Origin: Gammaproteobacteria bacterium
GTDB lineage: Bacteria; Pseudomonadota; Gammaproteobacteria; Enterobacterales; Neiellaceae
Reading direction: 5' to 3'
DNA: 62,684 nucleotides
NCBI GenBank assembly: GCA_017425245.1
Contig: JAFOOX010000028.1
Coordinates: forward strand, 1-62,684
Shown: one piece after another, positions 44,111-51,672 of the stretch
Position numbering within the stretch: the stretch's first letter is position 1
Layout of the letters: every line of letters begins with the position of its first letter
Program-made: the position numbers and the translations under genes
Notes under the pieces: model-generated
Databases searched by the model: none
What the model was told of the DNA's origin: nothing
What the model saw: only the letters and a program-made list of their open reading frames with translations

Positions 44111-45692
44111 TGATCTCGCCCCACAGCTCGCCCACAAACATCACGCGCGCCAGCCGCTCTTGTACGGCCGAGTCATCCAGCTGTGGCCACAGATCGGCCA
44201 GCACCTGCTGCAATGCCTCTGGTCCTTGCGCCGCTTTCGCAAACAGCGGGGCCAGCAGCTGCCGCATGTCCTCGTTGAGTTCGCCTGCGCTCAGTGCGTC
44301 CAGCGCATCCTCAATCGCCTGCTGATCCGGGAACTTGGCCAGCGTCGGTTGCTGCGCCGTTAGGGCAGCCAACTGGTAGGTCAGGCCTGCCTCGCCGGGT
44401 TTGTCGGCTGGCGGTTGCTGCATGCCCAGCACTGGCGTCTTGTCGTCAGCAAGCGGGATCTGCAGCTTGTCGTGTGCCCACTGCACCGGGATGCGCATGC
44501 CCATCTGCACCAGTGGCGGCAAGGCGGTGCTGTAGGTGGCCAAATCCTCTGGCTCTTGGGTGTCGAACACCAGTCGCGGCAGACGCTGGGGGCTGCTGAA
44601 CGATCTGGCGTTGAGCGCCCACAGTGGGTAGATCAAGTCGCGGTTCAAGGTGTCAGCGATCTGCTTCAAGTCACCGTCGCGCAGTTCCTGCCGCACTTCG
44701 TTATGCACATTGCCTAGGGCGTTGGTGCTGCTCTTACCATCGGCCTGGCTGGTCAGGGTGCCGCCCAGCACCGACTTGCTAATGCTGCGCTCGGCCCACT
44801 CCACCATCGCCATAAACGGGTCGTGCGAGCCGCTGGCCGCCTGCTGAATGTCCAGCTGCATCGCTTGGCTCATGATGCCGCCGGCACGGTGGCCCAGCTC
44901 CATCACCGCCCGCATCAGGCTGGCTTTCTCTGCAGGGCTGGCACCACTGGGGTATTTGCCGATGCGGATCGGAAGGCCGTACACCTCAAGGAACTCGGCA
45001 AGATCGCGCACGCTGAGCGACGAGAACAGCACCGGCCAGCACACTACGCGGATCAGCCCAGTGCGGGCCACGTAGCCGCTCTTGGATTTGTGGCGGTGCA
45101 TGATCCAGCCAAATGGGCGCAGTTCGGCCCCCTCATGGCTGCCATCGCGCAGGCGCAATTCGTCGCGGTTGTCCGGGTGGGTTTTGAACCAGCGCTGCTG
45201 GGCTTCAACCGGGGTGGTCAGCCACAGGTTGTTTTCAAAGCGCCACTGCAGTTCGCAGGCGGCATAGCCCTTCAAGATGCCATCGGCCAGCGTCAACACC
45301 GTGTCATCAAACCAGGGCGCATCGGCCAGCACCTCGTTGAGCATATCGGTGTCGCGCTGCTCGGCGGCGCTGGGGTTGCGGGGCGGGGTCAGACGGCGCG
45401 GCACCGTCAGCAGCGCCCGTTTGCGCTTCTGCAGCTCGGCAAACAGGTGGGCTGATTTCTCTTCAAGGTCTGCTGCTAGGTCGCACTGTGGCACCAAGTT
45501 CCCTTGCTCGGCTTCGAGCAGGTGGCGGGCCAGCGTGGCTGGCGTCATGCCGACGCTCGGGTGGTTTTCGTCCTCGCGCCGTGCGTTGGCCAGGTCATCA
45601 CCCTGGGATTGGGTTTCGCTGCTCAGGGCTTTGACCACGCGACCCGTCAGGTCACGCAATTTGGCCATTTGGTTGGCAATGGGGTTGGCCAT
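44097..45692 (-). CDS. Portal protein, Mu gp29 type (DUF935)
   Basis: A 531-residue DUF935 portal protein. It begins MANPIANQMAKLRDLTGRVV and shows the family's WIMHRHKSKSGYVARTGLIR, VYGLPIRIGKYP, and NVHNEVRQELRDGDLKQIAD segments. The dodecameric portal is the channel for DNA packaging. It follows the large terminase directly (one-base overlap), as in Mu. Confidence 0.95.
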   Translation of the reverse strand: MANPIANQMAKLRDLTGRVVKALSSETQSQGDDLANARREDENHPSVGMTPATLARHLLEAEQGNLVPQCDLAADLEEKSAHLFAELQKRKRALLTVPRRLTPPRNPSAAEQRDTDMLNEVLADAPWFDDTVLTLADGILKGYAACELQWRFENNLWLTTPVEAQQRWFKTHPDNRDELRLRDGSHEGAELRPFGWIMHRHKSKSGYVARTGLIRVVCWPVLFSSLSVRDLAEFLEVYGLPIRIGKYPSGASPAEKASLMRAVMELGHRAGGIMSQAMQLDIQQAASGSHDPFMAMVEWAERSISKSVLGGTLTSQADGKSSTNALGNVHNEVRQELRDGDLKQIADTLNRDLIYPLWALNARSFSSPQRLPRLVFDTQEPEDLATYSTALPPLVQMGMRIPVQWAHDKLQIPLADDKTPVLGMQQPPADKPGEAGLTYQLAALTAQQPTLAKFPDQQAIEDALDALSAGELNEDMRQLLAPLFAKAAQGPEALQQVLADLWPQLDDSAVQERLARVMFVGELWGEINGQG

Positions 45693-47245
45693 CAGAAGGA
45701 ACCTCGAAAGTGATCGCGGGGGGAATCATCGTCGTCATCCGCGCCGGTACCGGCGCGGGCGGGCATGGCCTCAAACTCAATGGCGCCGCCCTCCATCCAG
45801 CTGGCGCGGATTGCCATGGCCAGGGCCACGGCAAAGTCACCGTGGCGCTTCTTGCCACCGCCCTTGTCATCGCGGCCCTTGTCGATTTTGGGCACGCCGG
45901 TGACCACCTGGATCTTGGCCAGATCGTCGAGCACATCCTGGTGGCGGGGGATGGTCAGGTTGCCGTCTTCAAACTCGGCCTTGAGCTTGGGCATCCATTC
46001 CCGGTACCAGCCATCGTTGAGCATCACTTGGTCGACCAGGCTGGTACCGAAGAACAGGGCCGCAGCCTCAGCCAGAAAGCCGCCGTTGCCGGTGGCATCA
46101 AAGGCCATACCCCGCAGCCGGGGCAGGCGTGAGCAGATGTAGATCATCACCTGCTTCTGAGCGTCGTAGGTCAGGTTCCACAGCTCCACCACAAAGGGGG
46201 TGCGCTTGCTCAGCTGCTGGCTGATGGTGAGCGGCACAAACACCGTCATGTCACCGCGCCGGGCAAAGTCTTCGCCAAAGGCGTGACAGGTATCGGGCAG
46301 CTGCTCCAGTGGTTGCTTGAGGTTGTCGCGGCACCAGTCTTCGATGTGCATGCGGCGCCGGCTTTCGGTCCATTCCTCAAAGCCCTTGGGTGCATCCAGC
46401 CGCAAGATGGGAATGCTGCGCTCGCGCTCCATGGCGTTCTCTACCAGCACGCGGGGGATGTAGACACCGCCGCCCTTTTTGGGCACGCAGTAATATTCCT
46501 CGCGGGCGTCTTCCTCGGTGGCCGTATCGCGCAGCAGGTCTGCCTTCCACTGGTCTTCGGCCTGCTGGCTCCATGGCAGGCGCTTGACCTGGCAGATGCG
46601 GCGATAGAGCCCCATGGTGCAGGCGTCATCGAGTGTGATGGTGTGGATGGAGTAGCGCTTGCGGCCGGCGCGGCTGTCTTCGATCAGCTGGTTGAACAGG
46701 TTGTCCACGCCGTTGTGGGTGCTGATCAGACGCACCTTGGCGCCCCACATGGTCAGCGCCAGTGCAGCCTTGAGCACCTCGGCCAAGCGGTCGTGGAATG
46801 CGGCTTCGTCGATGGTGACGTTGCCCTGCATACCGCGCAGGTTGCTGGGGTTGGAGCTGAGTGCCTGGATCTTGTAACCGCTGTCGAAGTAGATGACATA
46901 GGTGAGGATCGACTTGTCTTCGTCCTCGAACAGCTCTTCCTGAATTTCGCCCGCCGCCCGGTTGAATGCCTTGGCCCACATTGCCGCAGCGTCGATAAAC
47001 TCCCGCGCCATCTCTTTGTTGGAGCCGACATAGAAATGGTGGCCACCGCCAGCCTCTTTGCTCTTGGCCGCCGTGAGTACGGCGTCGGCCGCTTCCGCCC
47101 AGGTGATGCCGGTGCGGCGGCTTTTTTCGGCCAGCTTTAGCGGGCTGTCATCAGCGATCCAGATCTTCTGATACGGCAGCAGCACCTCGCTGTCGCGGTA
47201 CTCGGTGCCCAGTTCGGCGGCCAGCCGGGTGGCAGGGCTTTGCAT
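45692..47245 (-). CDS. Terminase large subunit, Mu gp28 type
   Basis: A 517-residue packaging motor. The ATPase part has Walker A-like KSRRTGITW (residues 41-49) and Walker B VTIDEAAF. The nuclease part has GEDFARRGDMTVF and FDATGNGG with the C-terminal HGDFAVALAMA. Together with the small subunit upstream it cuts and packages host-linked phage DNA by headful. It overlaps both neighbours by one base. The C-terminus ends in an Asp-rich stretch. Confidence 0.95.
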   Translation of the reverse strand: MQSPATRLAAELGTEYRDSEVLLPYQKIWIADDSPLKLAEKSRRTGITWAEAADAVLTAAKSKEAGGGHHFYVGSNKEMAREFIDAAAMWAKAFNRAAGEIQEELFEDEDKSILTYVIYFDSGYKIQALSSNPSNLRGMQGNVTIDEAAFHDRLAEVLKAALALTMWGAKVRLISTHNGVDNLFNQLIEDSRAGRKRYSIHTITLDDACTMGLYRRICQVKRLPWSQQAEDQWKADLLRDTATEEDAREEYYCVPKKGGGVYIPRVLVENAMERERSIPILRLDAPKGFEEWTESRRRMHIEDWCRDNLKQPLEQLPDTCHAFGEDFARRGDMTVFVPLTISQQLSKRTPFVVELWNLTYDAQKQVMIYICSRLPRLRGMAFDATGNGGFLAEAAALFFGTSLVDQVMLNDGWYREWMPKLKAEFEDGNLTIPRHQDVLDDLAKIQVVTGVPKIDKGRDDKGGGKKRHGDFAVALAMAIRASWMEGGAIEFEAMPARAGTGADDDDDSPRDHFRGSF

Positions 47246-47820
47246 CAGGCAATCCCCAAGATCTGATTACGGATGGCGGTTACGGCGTCGGCCGTCAGCC
47301 CCGCTTGTTTGGCCACGGTTTCAGCAGCGGCTGCCGCCTCTTCGGCAAACGCCTGGCGGATCTCTTTCTCGCGCTTGTGGGCTGTAGCAGCGGTGGCTTC
47401 CAGCCGTTGAGCGGCCAGCATCGCGTCCTTGATCATGCCGATATCGATCTCGGCTTCCGGGTCATTGCTTTGGCGCAGGAAGGCTTTGAACAGCTGCGAC
47501 CGAGCCAGCTCAAGAATGACTTTCGTCGTCTCGCCCGTGGGCTTATCGCCCAGCTGGGCTGTGAGCGCGGCCGTAGCCTCGCGCAGTTCACGGATGCTGG
47601 CGCCAACGGCCTCCACCTGGGTGGCGTAGCGGTTCAGACCAGAACGGGAAAGCTTCAGCTCCTCCGGCAATTGGGCCGCAGCGATCAGGTCATTGATGGC
47701 GTCCAGGATGTCAGTCTGGTTGAGCCGGCCATCGCGCAGCATGGCATCCAGCTCTTTGCGGATATGCTCCGGGAGCAGGTCGATTTTGCTGCGGCGGCCT
47801 CGGGTGGGGGTGTCAGCCAT
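47245..47820 (-). CDS. Small terminase-like protein, Mu gp27 type (DUF3486)
   Basis: A 191-residue DUF3486 protein. The N-terminal helix-turn-helix (RRSKIDLLPEHIRKELDAML, then LSRSGLNRYATQVE) suits DNA recognition, and an Ala-rich coiled coil follows. It lies directly before the terminase large subunit, as in Mu, and is thought to guide packaging. Confidence 0.9.
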   Translation of the reverse strand: MADTPTRGRRSKIDLLPEHIRKELDAMLRDGRLNQTDILDAINDLIAAAQLPEELKLSRSGLNRYATQVEAVGASIRELREATAALTAQLGDKPTGETTKVILELARSQLFKAFLRQSNDPEAEIDIGMIKDAMLAAQRLEATAATAHKREKEIRQAFAEEAAAAAETVAKQAGLTADAVTAIRNQILGIA

Positions 47821-48118
47821 GGTTAACCCCAGACGGCGTTTTCACCCCGTCGATGAAGACGTTGCCAGCAAGAAAGTCTCGGCCTCGGCTGGTCAACGTC
47901 GCCACCATGAGCGTGGGGGTTACGCGATCAATCCGCACCAGGCCATTCTCTTCAAGCCACAGCAGCTCATTGCGGATTTGGCTGCGGCTAGACAGCACAC
48001 CCAGCGCACTAACAGCGTCATGCAGAATCGAATCATTCAGGCCCGCGCCTGGGGTTTGCCCCAACGCGATCAGAATGCTGACCCGCTGGTGAGGGCGGAC
48101 GGTTTCAGCTAGCGACAT
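47813..48118 (-). CDS. Winged-helix phage protein, Mu gp26 type
   Basis: A 101-residue protein with an ArsR-like winged-helix fold (SRSQIRNELLWLEENGLVRI, then TPTLMVATLTSRGRDFL). It matches the small VpaChn25_0724-like/gp26 family that precedes gp27 in Mu-type phages. Its start lies 1 bp after the DUF2730 gene stop, and its end overlaps gp27. The role in the late module is unknown. Confidence 0.8.
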   Translation of the reverse strand: MSLAETVRPHQRVSILIALGQTPGAGLNDSILHDAVSALGVLSSRSQIRNELLWLEENGLVRIDRVTPTLMVATLTSRGRDFLAGNVFIDGVKTPSGVNHG

Positions 48119-48119
48119 A

Positions 48120-48416
48120 TCATTTCCCCTTCAGTTCGTTTTCCAGCAACAGGTCGACCTTGCGCTCAACCCGGGTGATCAGGTCGCGTTGGCCCTGCAC
48201 CAGCGTGCTCACTTCGCGCAGCTGCAGCTCCAAGGCGTGCACGGTCTTTGTGGTGGGCAGCGTCTCGACAGTGGTCTCCAGTTCGTCCACCCGGCCGGAT
48301 AACTCCAGGTGAGCATCGCGGCTGGCGTAGGTGCGCCCCATCGCCCAGGTAATGGCGGTGAAGGCGGCAGAGACGATCGCCAGCCAGAACTGCCAAGCTT
48401 TTAACCACTCCATCAT
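48120..48416 (-). CDS. DUF2730 membrane protein, Mu gp25 type
   Basis: A 98-residue protein with one N-terminal transmembrane helix (WQFWLAIVSAAFTAITWAMG) and a long coiled coil with Glu/Leu heptads. This is the DUF2730 signature of Mu-like phages. It sits between the zinc-finger gene and gp26, and its function is unknown. It overlaps the zinc-finger gene by four bases. Confidence 0.85.
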   Translation of the reverse strand: MMEWLKAWQFWLAIVSAAFTAITWAMGRTYASRDAHLELSGRVDELETTVETLPTTKTVHALELQLREVSTLVQGQRDLITRVERKVDLLLENELKGK

Positions 48417-48664
48417 TTGCCACCCCGCAGTCGGCGTTGTTCGTTCTCATGCAGCTGCTGGCAGTCGCCACAGCGGGCCGCATTGGGCTTTGCTTCCAGC
48501 CGTTCTCGGGCGATCTGATCACCGCAGTCGCAGCAGTAGACATGGCCGTTCTCAACAATCTGCTCAGGTTCTGCCGCTCGCTTACGCTGCTGATAGAGCG
48601 CCTCCGCCAGCAGTTCATCGGTACGCTCGGCGGCGCGGTCAATCAGGTCTGGGTGTCCCGTCAT
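48413..48664 (-). CDS. DksA/TraR-type zinc-finger protein
   Basis: An 83-residue protein with four Cys in the order CCDCGDQIARERLEAKPNA-RCGDC, the DksA/TraR zinc-finger. Such small phage proteins bind RNA polymerase through its secondary channel and modulate host transcription. Translation is coupled to both neighbours by short overlaps. It lies within the lysis-to-packaging segment of the late operon. Confidence 0.85.
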   Translation of the reverse strand: MTGHPDLIDRAAERTDELLAEALYQQRKRAAEPEQIVENGHVYCCDCGDQIARERLEAKPNAARCGDCQQLHENEQRRLRGGK

Positions 48665-49293
48665 GGGGTGGTGCTCCGTTGTTCAATCACATCGATCAGG
48701 GCGTTGGTCTGGCTGGCGAGGTCTCGGCAGTAGCGGCCGTAGTCGCTGGCGTGAGCGAGGATGTCAGCGGCGGTAATGCCACTGGCCAGTAGTTCGGCGT
48801 CAGCGGCGCGGGCGGCGTCGGGCGCTGCAGCAGGGCTGGTGGCACCGGCGGAAAGCTCGGCTCCGGGCAGGCCAAAGGCGGCGTTGTAGTCGCGCAGCCA
48901 GCCGCGAGTGAACAGGCAAACAGGCAGAGGCTCAGGCGCCGCATCCAGCGCCCGCTTGTATAGGGTGGTGACATGGGTGATCCGTTGTTTCAGGGTTGCG
49001 GATTCGGCGGCGTGCTGGCGTTGTTCGGCCAGCTGCCGGGCTTCGGCTTCATGGGCAAGCTGCACGGCCCGCCTTTCGGCGGCGCGGGCATTGGCGGTGG
49101 CGCGCACCAGGGCCTCGGCCTGCTCGCGCTTCAGCTCCGCCATCGCCAGCTGGCCTTCGCGCTCAGCCTGCTGATAGCCCCGGTGGTAGATGGCCCAGCC
49201 AAGCGCAGCCAGCAGCACCAGAGCGATGCCGAAACGCAGCGCCTGGCCGACAGCTGGCCGGTGCTTGAGCCACAACAGCAGTGCACTAACCAT
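48661..49293 (-). CDS. Rz-like inner-membrane spanin
   Basis: A 210-residue protein. From ATG 49293 it has an N-terminal transmembrane helix (FGIALVLLAALGWAIYHRGY), then a long coiled coil (residues 40-110) and an Ala-rich C-terminus, the layout of an i-spanin that spans the periplasm during lysis. Its reading frame contains the complete Rz1 gene in another frame. It overlaps the Arg-rich gene upstream. No strong ribosome site is visible, so translation may be coupled. Confidence 0.75.
   Translation of the reverse strand: MVSALLLWLKHRPAVGQALRFGIALVLLAALGWAIYHRGYQQAEREGQLAMAELKREQAEALVRATANARAAERRAVQLAHEAEARQLAEQRQHAAESATLKQRITHVTTLYKRALDAAPEPLPVCLFTRGWLRDYNAAFGLPGAELSAGATSPAAAPDAARAADAELLASGITAADILAHASDYGRYCRDLASQTNALIDVIEQRSTTP
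48696..48944 (-). CDS. Rz1-like outer-membrane lipoprotein spanin, nested in Rz
   Basis: An 82-residue lipoprotein wholly inside the Rz gene in a different frame. ATG 48944 begins a signal (MRRLSLCLFACSLAAGC) with the lipobox LAAGC, followed by a Pro-rich chain (PPVPPALLQRPTPPAPLTP), the hallmark of Rz1 o-spanins. Nested Rz/Rz1 pairs are well known in phages. It would be missed by a rule that rejects overlapping genes. Confidence 0.8.
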   Translation of the reverse strand: MRRLSLCLFACSLAAGCATTTPPLACPEPSFPPVPPALLQRPTPPAPLTPNYWPVALPPLTSSLTPATTAATAETSPARPTP

Positions 49294-49483
49294 GGCGGCG
49301 GCGACCGTTACGGCGCTTGCGGGCCGCCCGGCGGGCAGCCGGCACACCGCTGCGACGGCCACCATTGCGGGATGCTCGCGGCATGCGATATGCGGCTATG
49401 CCGGGGTGGAGGTAGGGCCCCGGCCAGCGGGGTATGAATGCCGACATCAGCGCAGCGATGGCGCGGGTCATCAGGGCCTTCAT
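49286..49483 (-). CDS. Small Arg-rich protein, unknown
   Basis: A 65-residue basic protein (MKALMTRAIAALMSAFIPRW then PAARRAARKRRNGRRRHG). ATG 49483 overlaps the holin-like stop as ATGA, implying translational coupling. The N-terminal third is hydrophobic enough for one membrane helix, and the C-terminal tail is polycationic. It may be a holin partner or lysis regulator, but it could also be a spurious frame. Confidence 0.5.
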   Translation of the reverse strand: MKALMTRAIAALMSAFIPRWPGPYLHPGIAAYRMPRASRNGGRRSGVPAARRAARKRRNGRRRHG

Positions 49484-49680
49484 AGCCGCACCCCCTGGCT
49501 GGTCAGCACTCGCAGCATGGCGTTCAGCACCGGCAAGCCGATGGCCAAAGCGGTGTAGAGGTTGACGGGCAGGTGCGGCTGCAGCTGGCCGGTACCGGCC
49601 TCCAGCGCGACTAGGGCGGCGGCGATGGTGTTGAGCCACAGGGTCTTGCTGTGCCACCAGGGTTTGCGGTCATTGGCCAC
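49480..49680 (-). CDS. Holin-like small membrane protein
   Basis: A 66-residue protein from GTG 49680, seven bases after GGAG. It contains two hydrophobic helices (LWLNTIAAALVALEAGT and LYTALAIGLPVLNAMLRVLT) with short charged ends, typical of class II holins. Its position between the endolysin block and the spanins supports this. It overlaps the upstream gene. Confidence 0.65.
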   Translation of the reverse strand: MANDRKPWWHSKTLWLNTIAAALVALEAGTGQLQPHLPVNLYTALAIGLPVLNAMLRVLTSQGVRL

Positions 49681-49948
49681 GGCGTTGCTCCATGAACTGG
49701 TTGATGTGGGCGCGGCCGAGTTCACCGGGGCTGACGCCTCGGCGGCGGGCCTGCTCGAGCAGAACCTCAGTGCGGATGTCGAACTCGGTAACGCTCAGCC
49801 ACCCGCGCTCCCAACCTGACTGACGAGTCGCGTCGTGGCTGTAGAGGCGCGGGAATGCGGGCATAGGGGTGCCATCCATGGCATGGGCTAACTCAGCGGC
49901 AATGCGGGCGGCGTGGCCGTCTTTGAAGCTCTGGTGCCAGTGCTTCAT
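49670..49948 (-). CDS. Small phage protein, unknown (late operon)
   Basis: A 92-residue soluble protein. ATG 49948 overlaps the endolysin-like stop as ATGA. Sequence features are a basic, His-rich start (MKHWHQSFKDGHAARIAAEL) and a C-terminal amphipathic helix (RGVSPGELGRAHINQFMEQR). I do not recognise a family. Position and coupling make it a member of the lysis operon. Confidence 0.65.
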   Translation of the reverse strand: MKHWHQSFKDGHAARIAAELAHAMDGTPMPAFPRLYSHDATRQSGWERGWLSVTEFDIRTEVLLEQARRRGVSPGELGRAHINQFMEQRRGQ

Positions 49949-50442
49949 ACCAGCAGCTCGTTGGGGTAGCTGGCGACGAACTGGGCGACGGTGCCTTTGC
50001 CCAGTGGGGTGTTGTAGTGGGCCTTCCAGTACTCGGCCTGCAGGTAGGGGTTGTTGGCGGGCGGCAGCTGCTCTGGCCGGCGGAAGTAGAGCAGCCGGCA
50101 CACGGCGGCACCGTAGGCGAGGTTGGTGACTAGCTGGCGCTCCAGCTGCTCGATATCGATGCGCTCTAACCGCTCGTCGGTGCAGCATCGGGCAGCCAAC
50201 AGCAGCAGATTGCGGCGATGCTCAGGGCGATAGCGCAGGAAGTTATCGAACAGGTCGCTGTGGGTGGCCGGCTCAATCTGCCATGGCCCCAGCGCCGGGC
50301 CGTTCACCTGTTTCAGGTAGTGGCCGCAGCGCGACTCATGGCAGGCGGTGGCGGTAACCAGCTGTGCTGCAGCAAGGCTATAGAGCCCCAGCGTATGCAG
50401 GGTGGGAACAACAACCAGGTGGTGAAGATCGAGAGGGCGCAT
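49945..50442 (-). CDS. Putative endolysin / lytic transglycosylase-like protein
   Basis: A 165-residue protein, the first gene of the late operon. The motifs ACHESRCGHYLKQVNGPALG and GPWQIEPATH recall lysozyme-like or transglycosylase folds, with Glu35 of CHES as candidate acid and the GPWQIEP segment lining the cleft. There is no export signal, so it would need the holin. BcepMu-type phages encode a similar protein at this place. The catalytic assignment is inference. Confidence 0.65.
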   Translation of the reverse strand: MRPLDLHHLVVVPTLHTLGLYSLAAAQLVTATACHESRCGHYLKQVNGPALGPWQIEPATHSDLFDNFLRYRPEHRRNLLLLAARCCTDERLERIDIEQLERQLVTNLAYGAAVCRLLYFRRPEQLPPANNPYLQAEYWKAHYNTPLGKGTVAQFVASYPNELLV

Positions 50443-50494
50443 ACCCGCTCCTGACCATGGGCGATGGGGTCAGGATGCGGTTTTGGGGCGAGAT

Positions 50495-50525
50495 TCAGGA
50501 GTAAAGCGGTTTACAACCAGCGGGG
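50495..50525. promoter_or_regulatory. Late-promoter element (dyad GTAAA-N4-TTTAC), copy 2
   Basis: Same 31-bp block as at 42031, with dyad GTAAAGCGGTTTAC at 50501-50514, about 50 bp upstream of the endolysin-like gene. Only one base differs within the dyad. The site probably drives the lysis and packaging genes leftward. Confidence 0.65.
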
Positions 50526-50664
50526 GGATTTGGGGGGCAAGATTGCCGGGCTGAAGGAACAAACAGAGGCCGTTCAACCCGGACTGCGGAGGTGGTTATG
50601 TAGGCCAGAACTCAACCCAAACGGCCGCCTGCGGGCGGCCAACAGCCTATTGCCGGAGACAACC

Positions 50665-51063
50665 ATGTTAACCAGCTATTTTGCCTACTTTGCGCTGGCC
50701 GCCACTGTTCTGGTGGCTAGCATCATTTGCGCGGTGATTTGCCGGCGCCACAACGCGATCATCGCCGCCATCAAGCTCAGGGGTGGGGCCACTACCCTGG
50801 TGGCAGAGGCCATGGCCATCCAGGCGAGAGCGGAAACCCTGCGGGCAGGGCTGGCGGCGCTAGAGGCTGACTGGTGCCAAGAGGCGCAAAGCCACTTTCG
50901 CACGGCAGAGCGGCAGGAAGACGAGTTCGCCAAACGCTTCTGCCAGAACGGCGGGACCTGCTATGCCAACTGCGTTATCGGCCTGAGAGAGCTGCTAGCC
51001 AGGGTTGATGGTGCGGGTGATCTCCGAGCGCAGGCAGTCGAGCAAGATGCCAAACGTCCATGA
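50665..51063 (+). CDS. Membrane-anchored protein of unknown function
   Basis: A 132-residue protein on the plus strand, divergent from the late operon. ATG 50665 follows GGAG by seven bases. One N-terminal transmembrane helix (YFALAATVLVASIICAVIC) precedes a Cys-containing helical cytosolic part. The last 69 bases overlap the convergent DUF2513 gene, so its true end could be different. I do not recognise a family. Confidence 0.55.
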   Translation: MLTSYFAYFALAATVLVASIICAVICRRHNAIIAAIKLRGGATTLVAEAMAIQARAETLRAGLAALEADWCQEAQSHFRTAERQEDEFAKRFCQNGGTCYANCVIGLRELLARVDGAGDLRAQAVEQDAKRP

Positions 51064-51342
51064 CGCGGCAGGCTTAATCACCCGCGCTTTTACGGTATTC
51101 CAGATGGTGTCGCTTTTGATGGCATCGGCAAAATCGTGGCCAGCCCACGTCAGGCACCAAAGAGTTGCAGCAGACGGGATTCCTCGCTGAGGTGCCATCA
51201 GGGCACCCTCCGCGAGGCCCGCATCAATCATCAGCTTGGCGTGGTAGCTGAACAGCTTTCCGTCTACATCCGGCAGGCCGTTCAGATGCCCCTTGAGCAA
51301 CGCAAGTGTGATTTGCCGGATCAACTCCATATCACGTTCCAT
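50995..51342 (-). CDS. DUF2513 family protein
   Basis: A 115-residue protein of the DUF2513 family: MERDMELIRQITLALLKGHL at the N-terminus, YHAKLMIDAGLAEG and LTWAGHDFADAIKSDTIW in the middle. These look like small winged-helix proteins common on mobile elements. It opens the cargo block between the late operon and the repressor. The function is unknown. It overlaps the convergent plus-strand gene. Confidence 0.8.
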   Translation of the reverse strand: MERDMELIRQITLALLKGHLNGLPDVDGKLFSYHAKLMIDAGLAEGALMAPQRGIPSAATLWCLTWAGHDFADAIKSDTIWNTVKARVIKPAASWTFGILLDCLRSEITRTINPG

Positions 51343-51345
51343 CGC

Positions 51346-51633
51346 TTACCCCTCAGTTGCTTTCGGTTTGTTCTGGCCTTCCAGCGTTAACAGGATCTTG
51401 CTCAGGCGGTTATTGGTCGCCTTTGACTGCTCAAGCTGGGCCAGCAGCACATAGGTGATGCCAGTCACCAGCATAGCGATCAACAGGCCGTAGACTCCGG
51501 CACCGATGGCCCACAGTGTGGCGTTGTCGAACTGATGGCCGACTGCCGCACCGGCAGCAATGTGCACCCCGACAATGGCCCAGAACGCCAGTGCCGTGGC
51601 CCCGCCCAGATTACCCACTACGAAATCACGCAT
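51346..51633 (-). CDS. Small membrane protein, unknown
   Basis: A 95-residue protein with two predicted membrane helices (ATALAFWAIVGVHIAAGAAV and WAIGAGVYGLLIAMLVTGIT) and a polar, Lys-rich C-terminal helix. It lies 3 bp from DUF2513 and downstream of the nuclease gene. No family is recognised. Its place next to a nuclease could mean a membrane-associated defence partner, but that is only inference. Confidence 0.7.
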   Translation of the reverse strand: MRDFVVGNLGGATALAFWAIVGVHIAAGAAVGHQFDNATLWAIGAGVYGLLIAMLVTGITYVLLAQLEQSKATNNRLSKILLTLEGQNKPKATEG

Positions 51634-51672
51634 CTCAACACCCTTCCTGGTTTGTCAGAACCCTGTTGTCGC

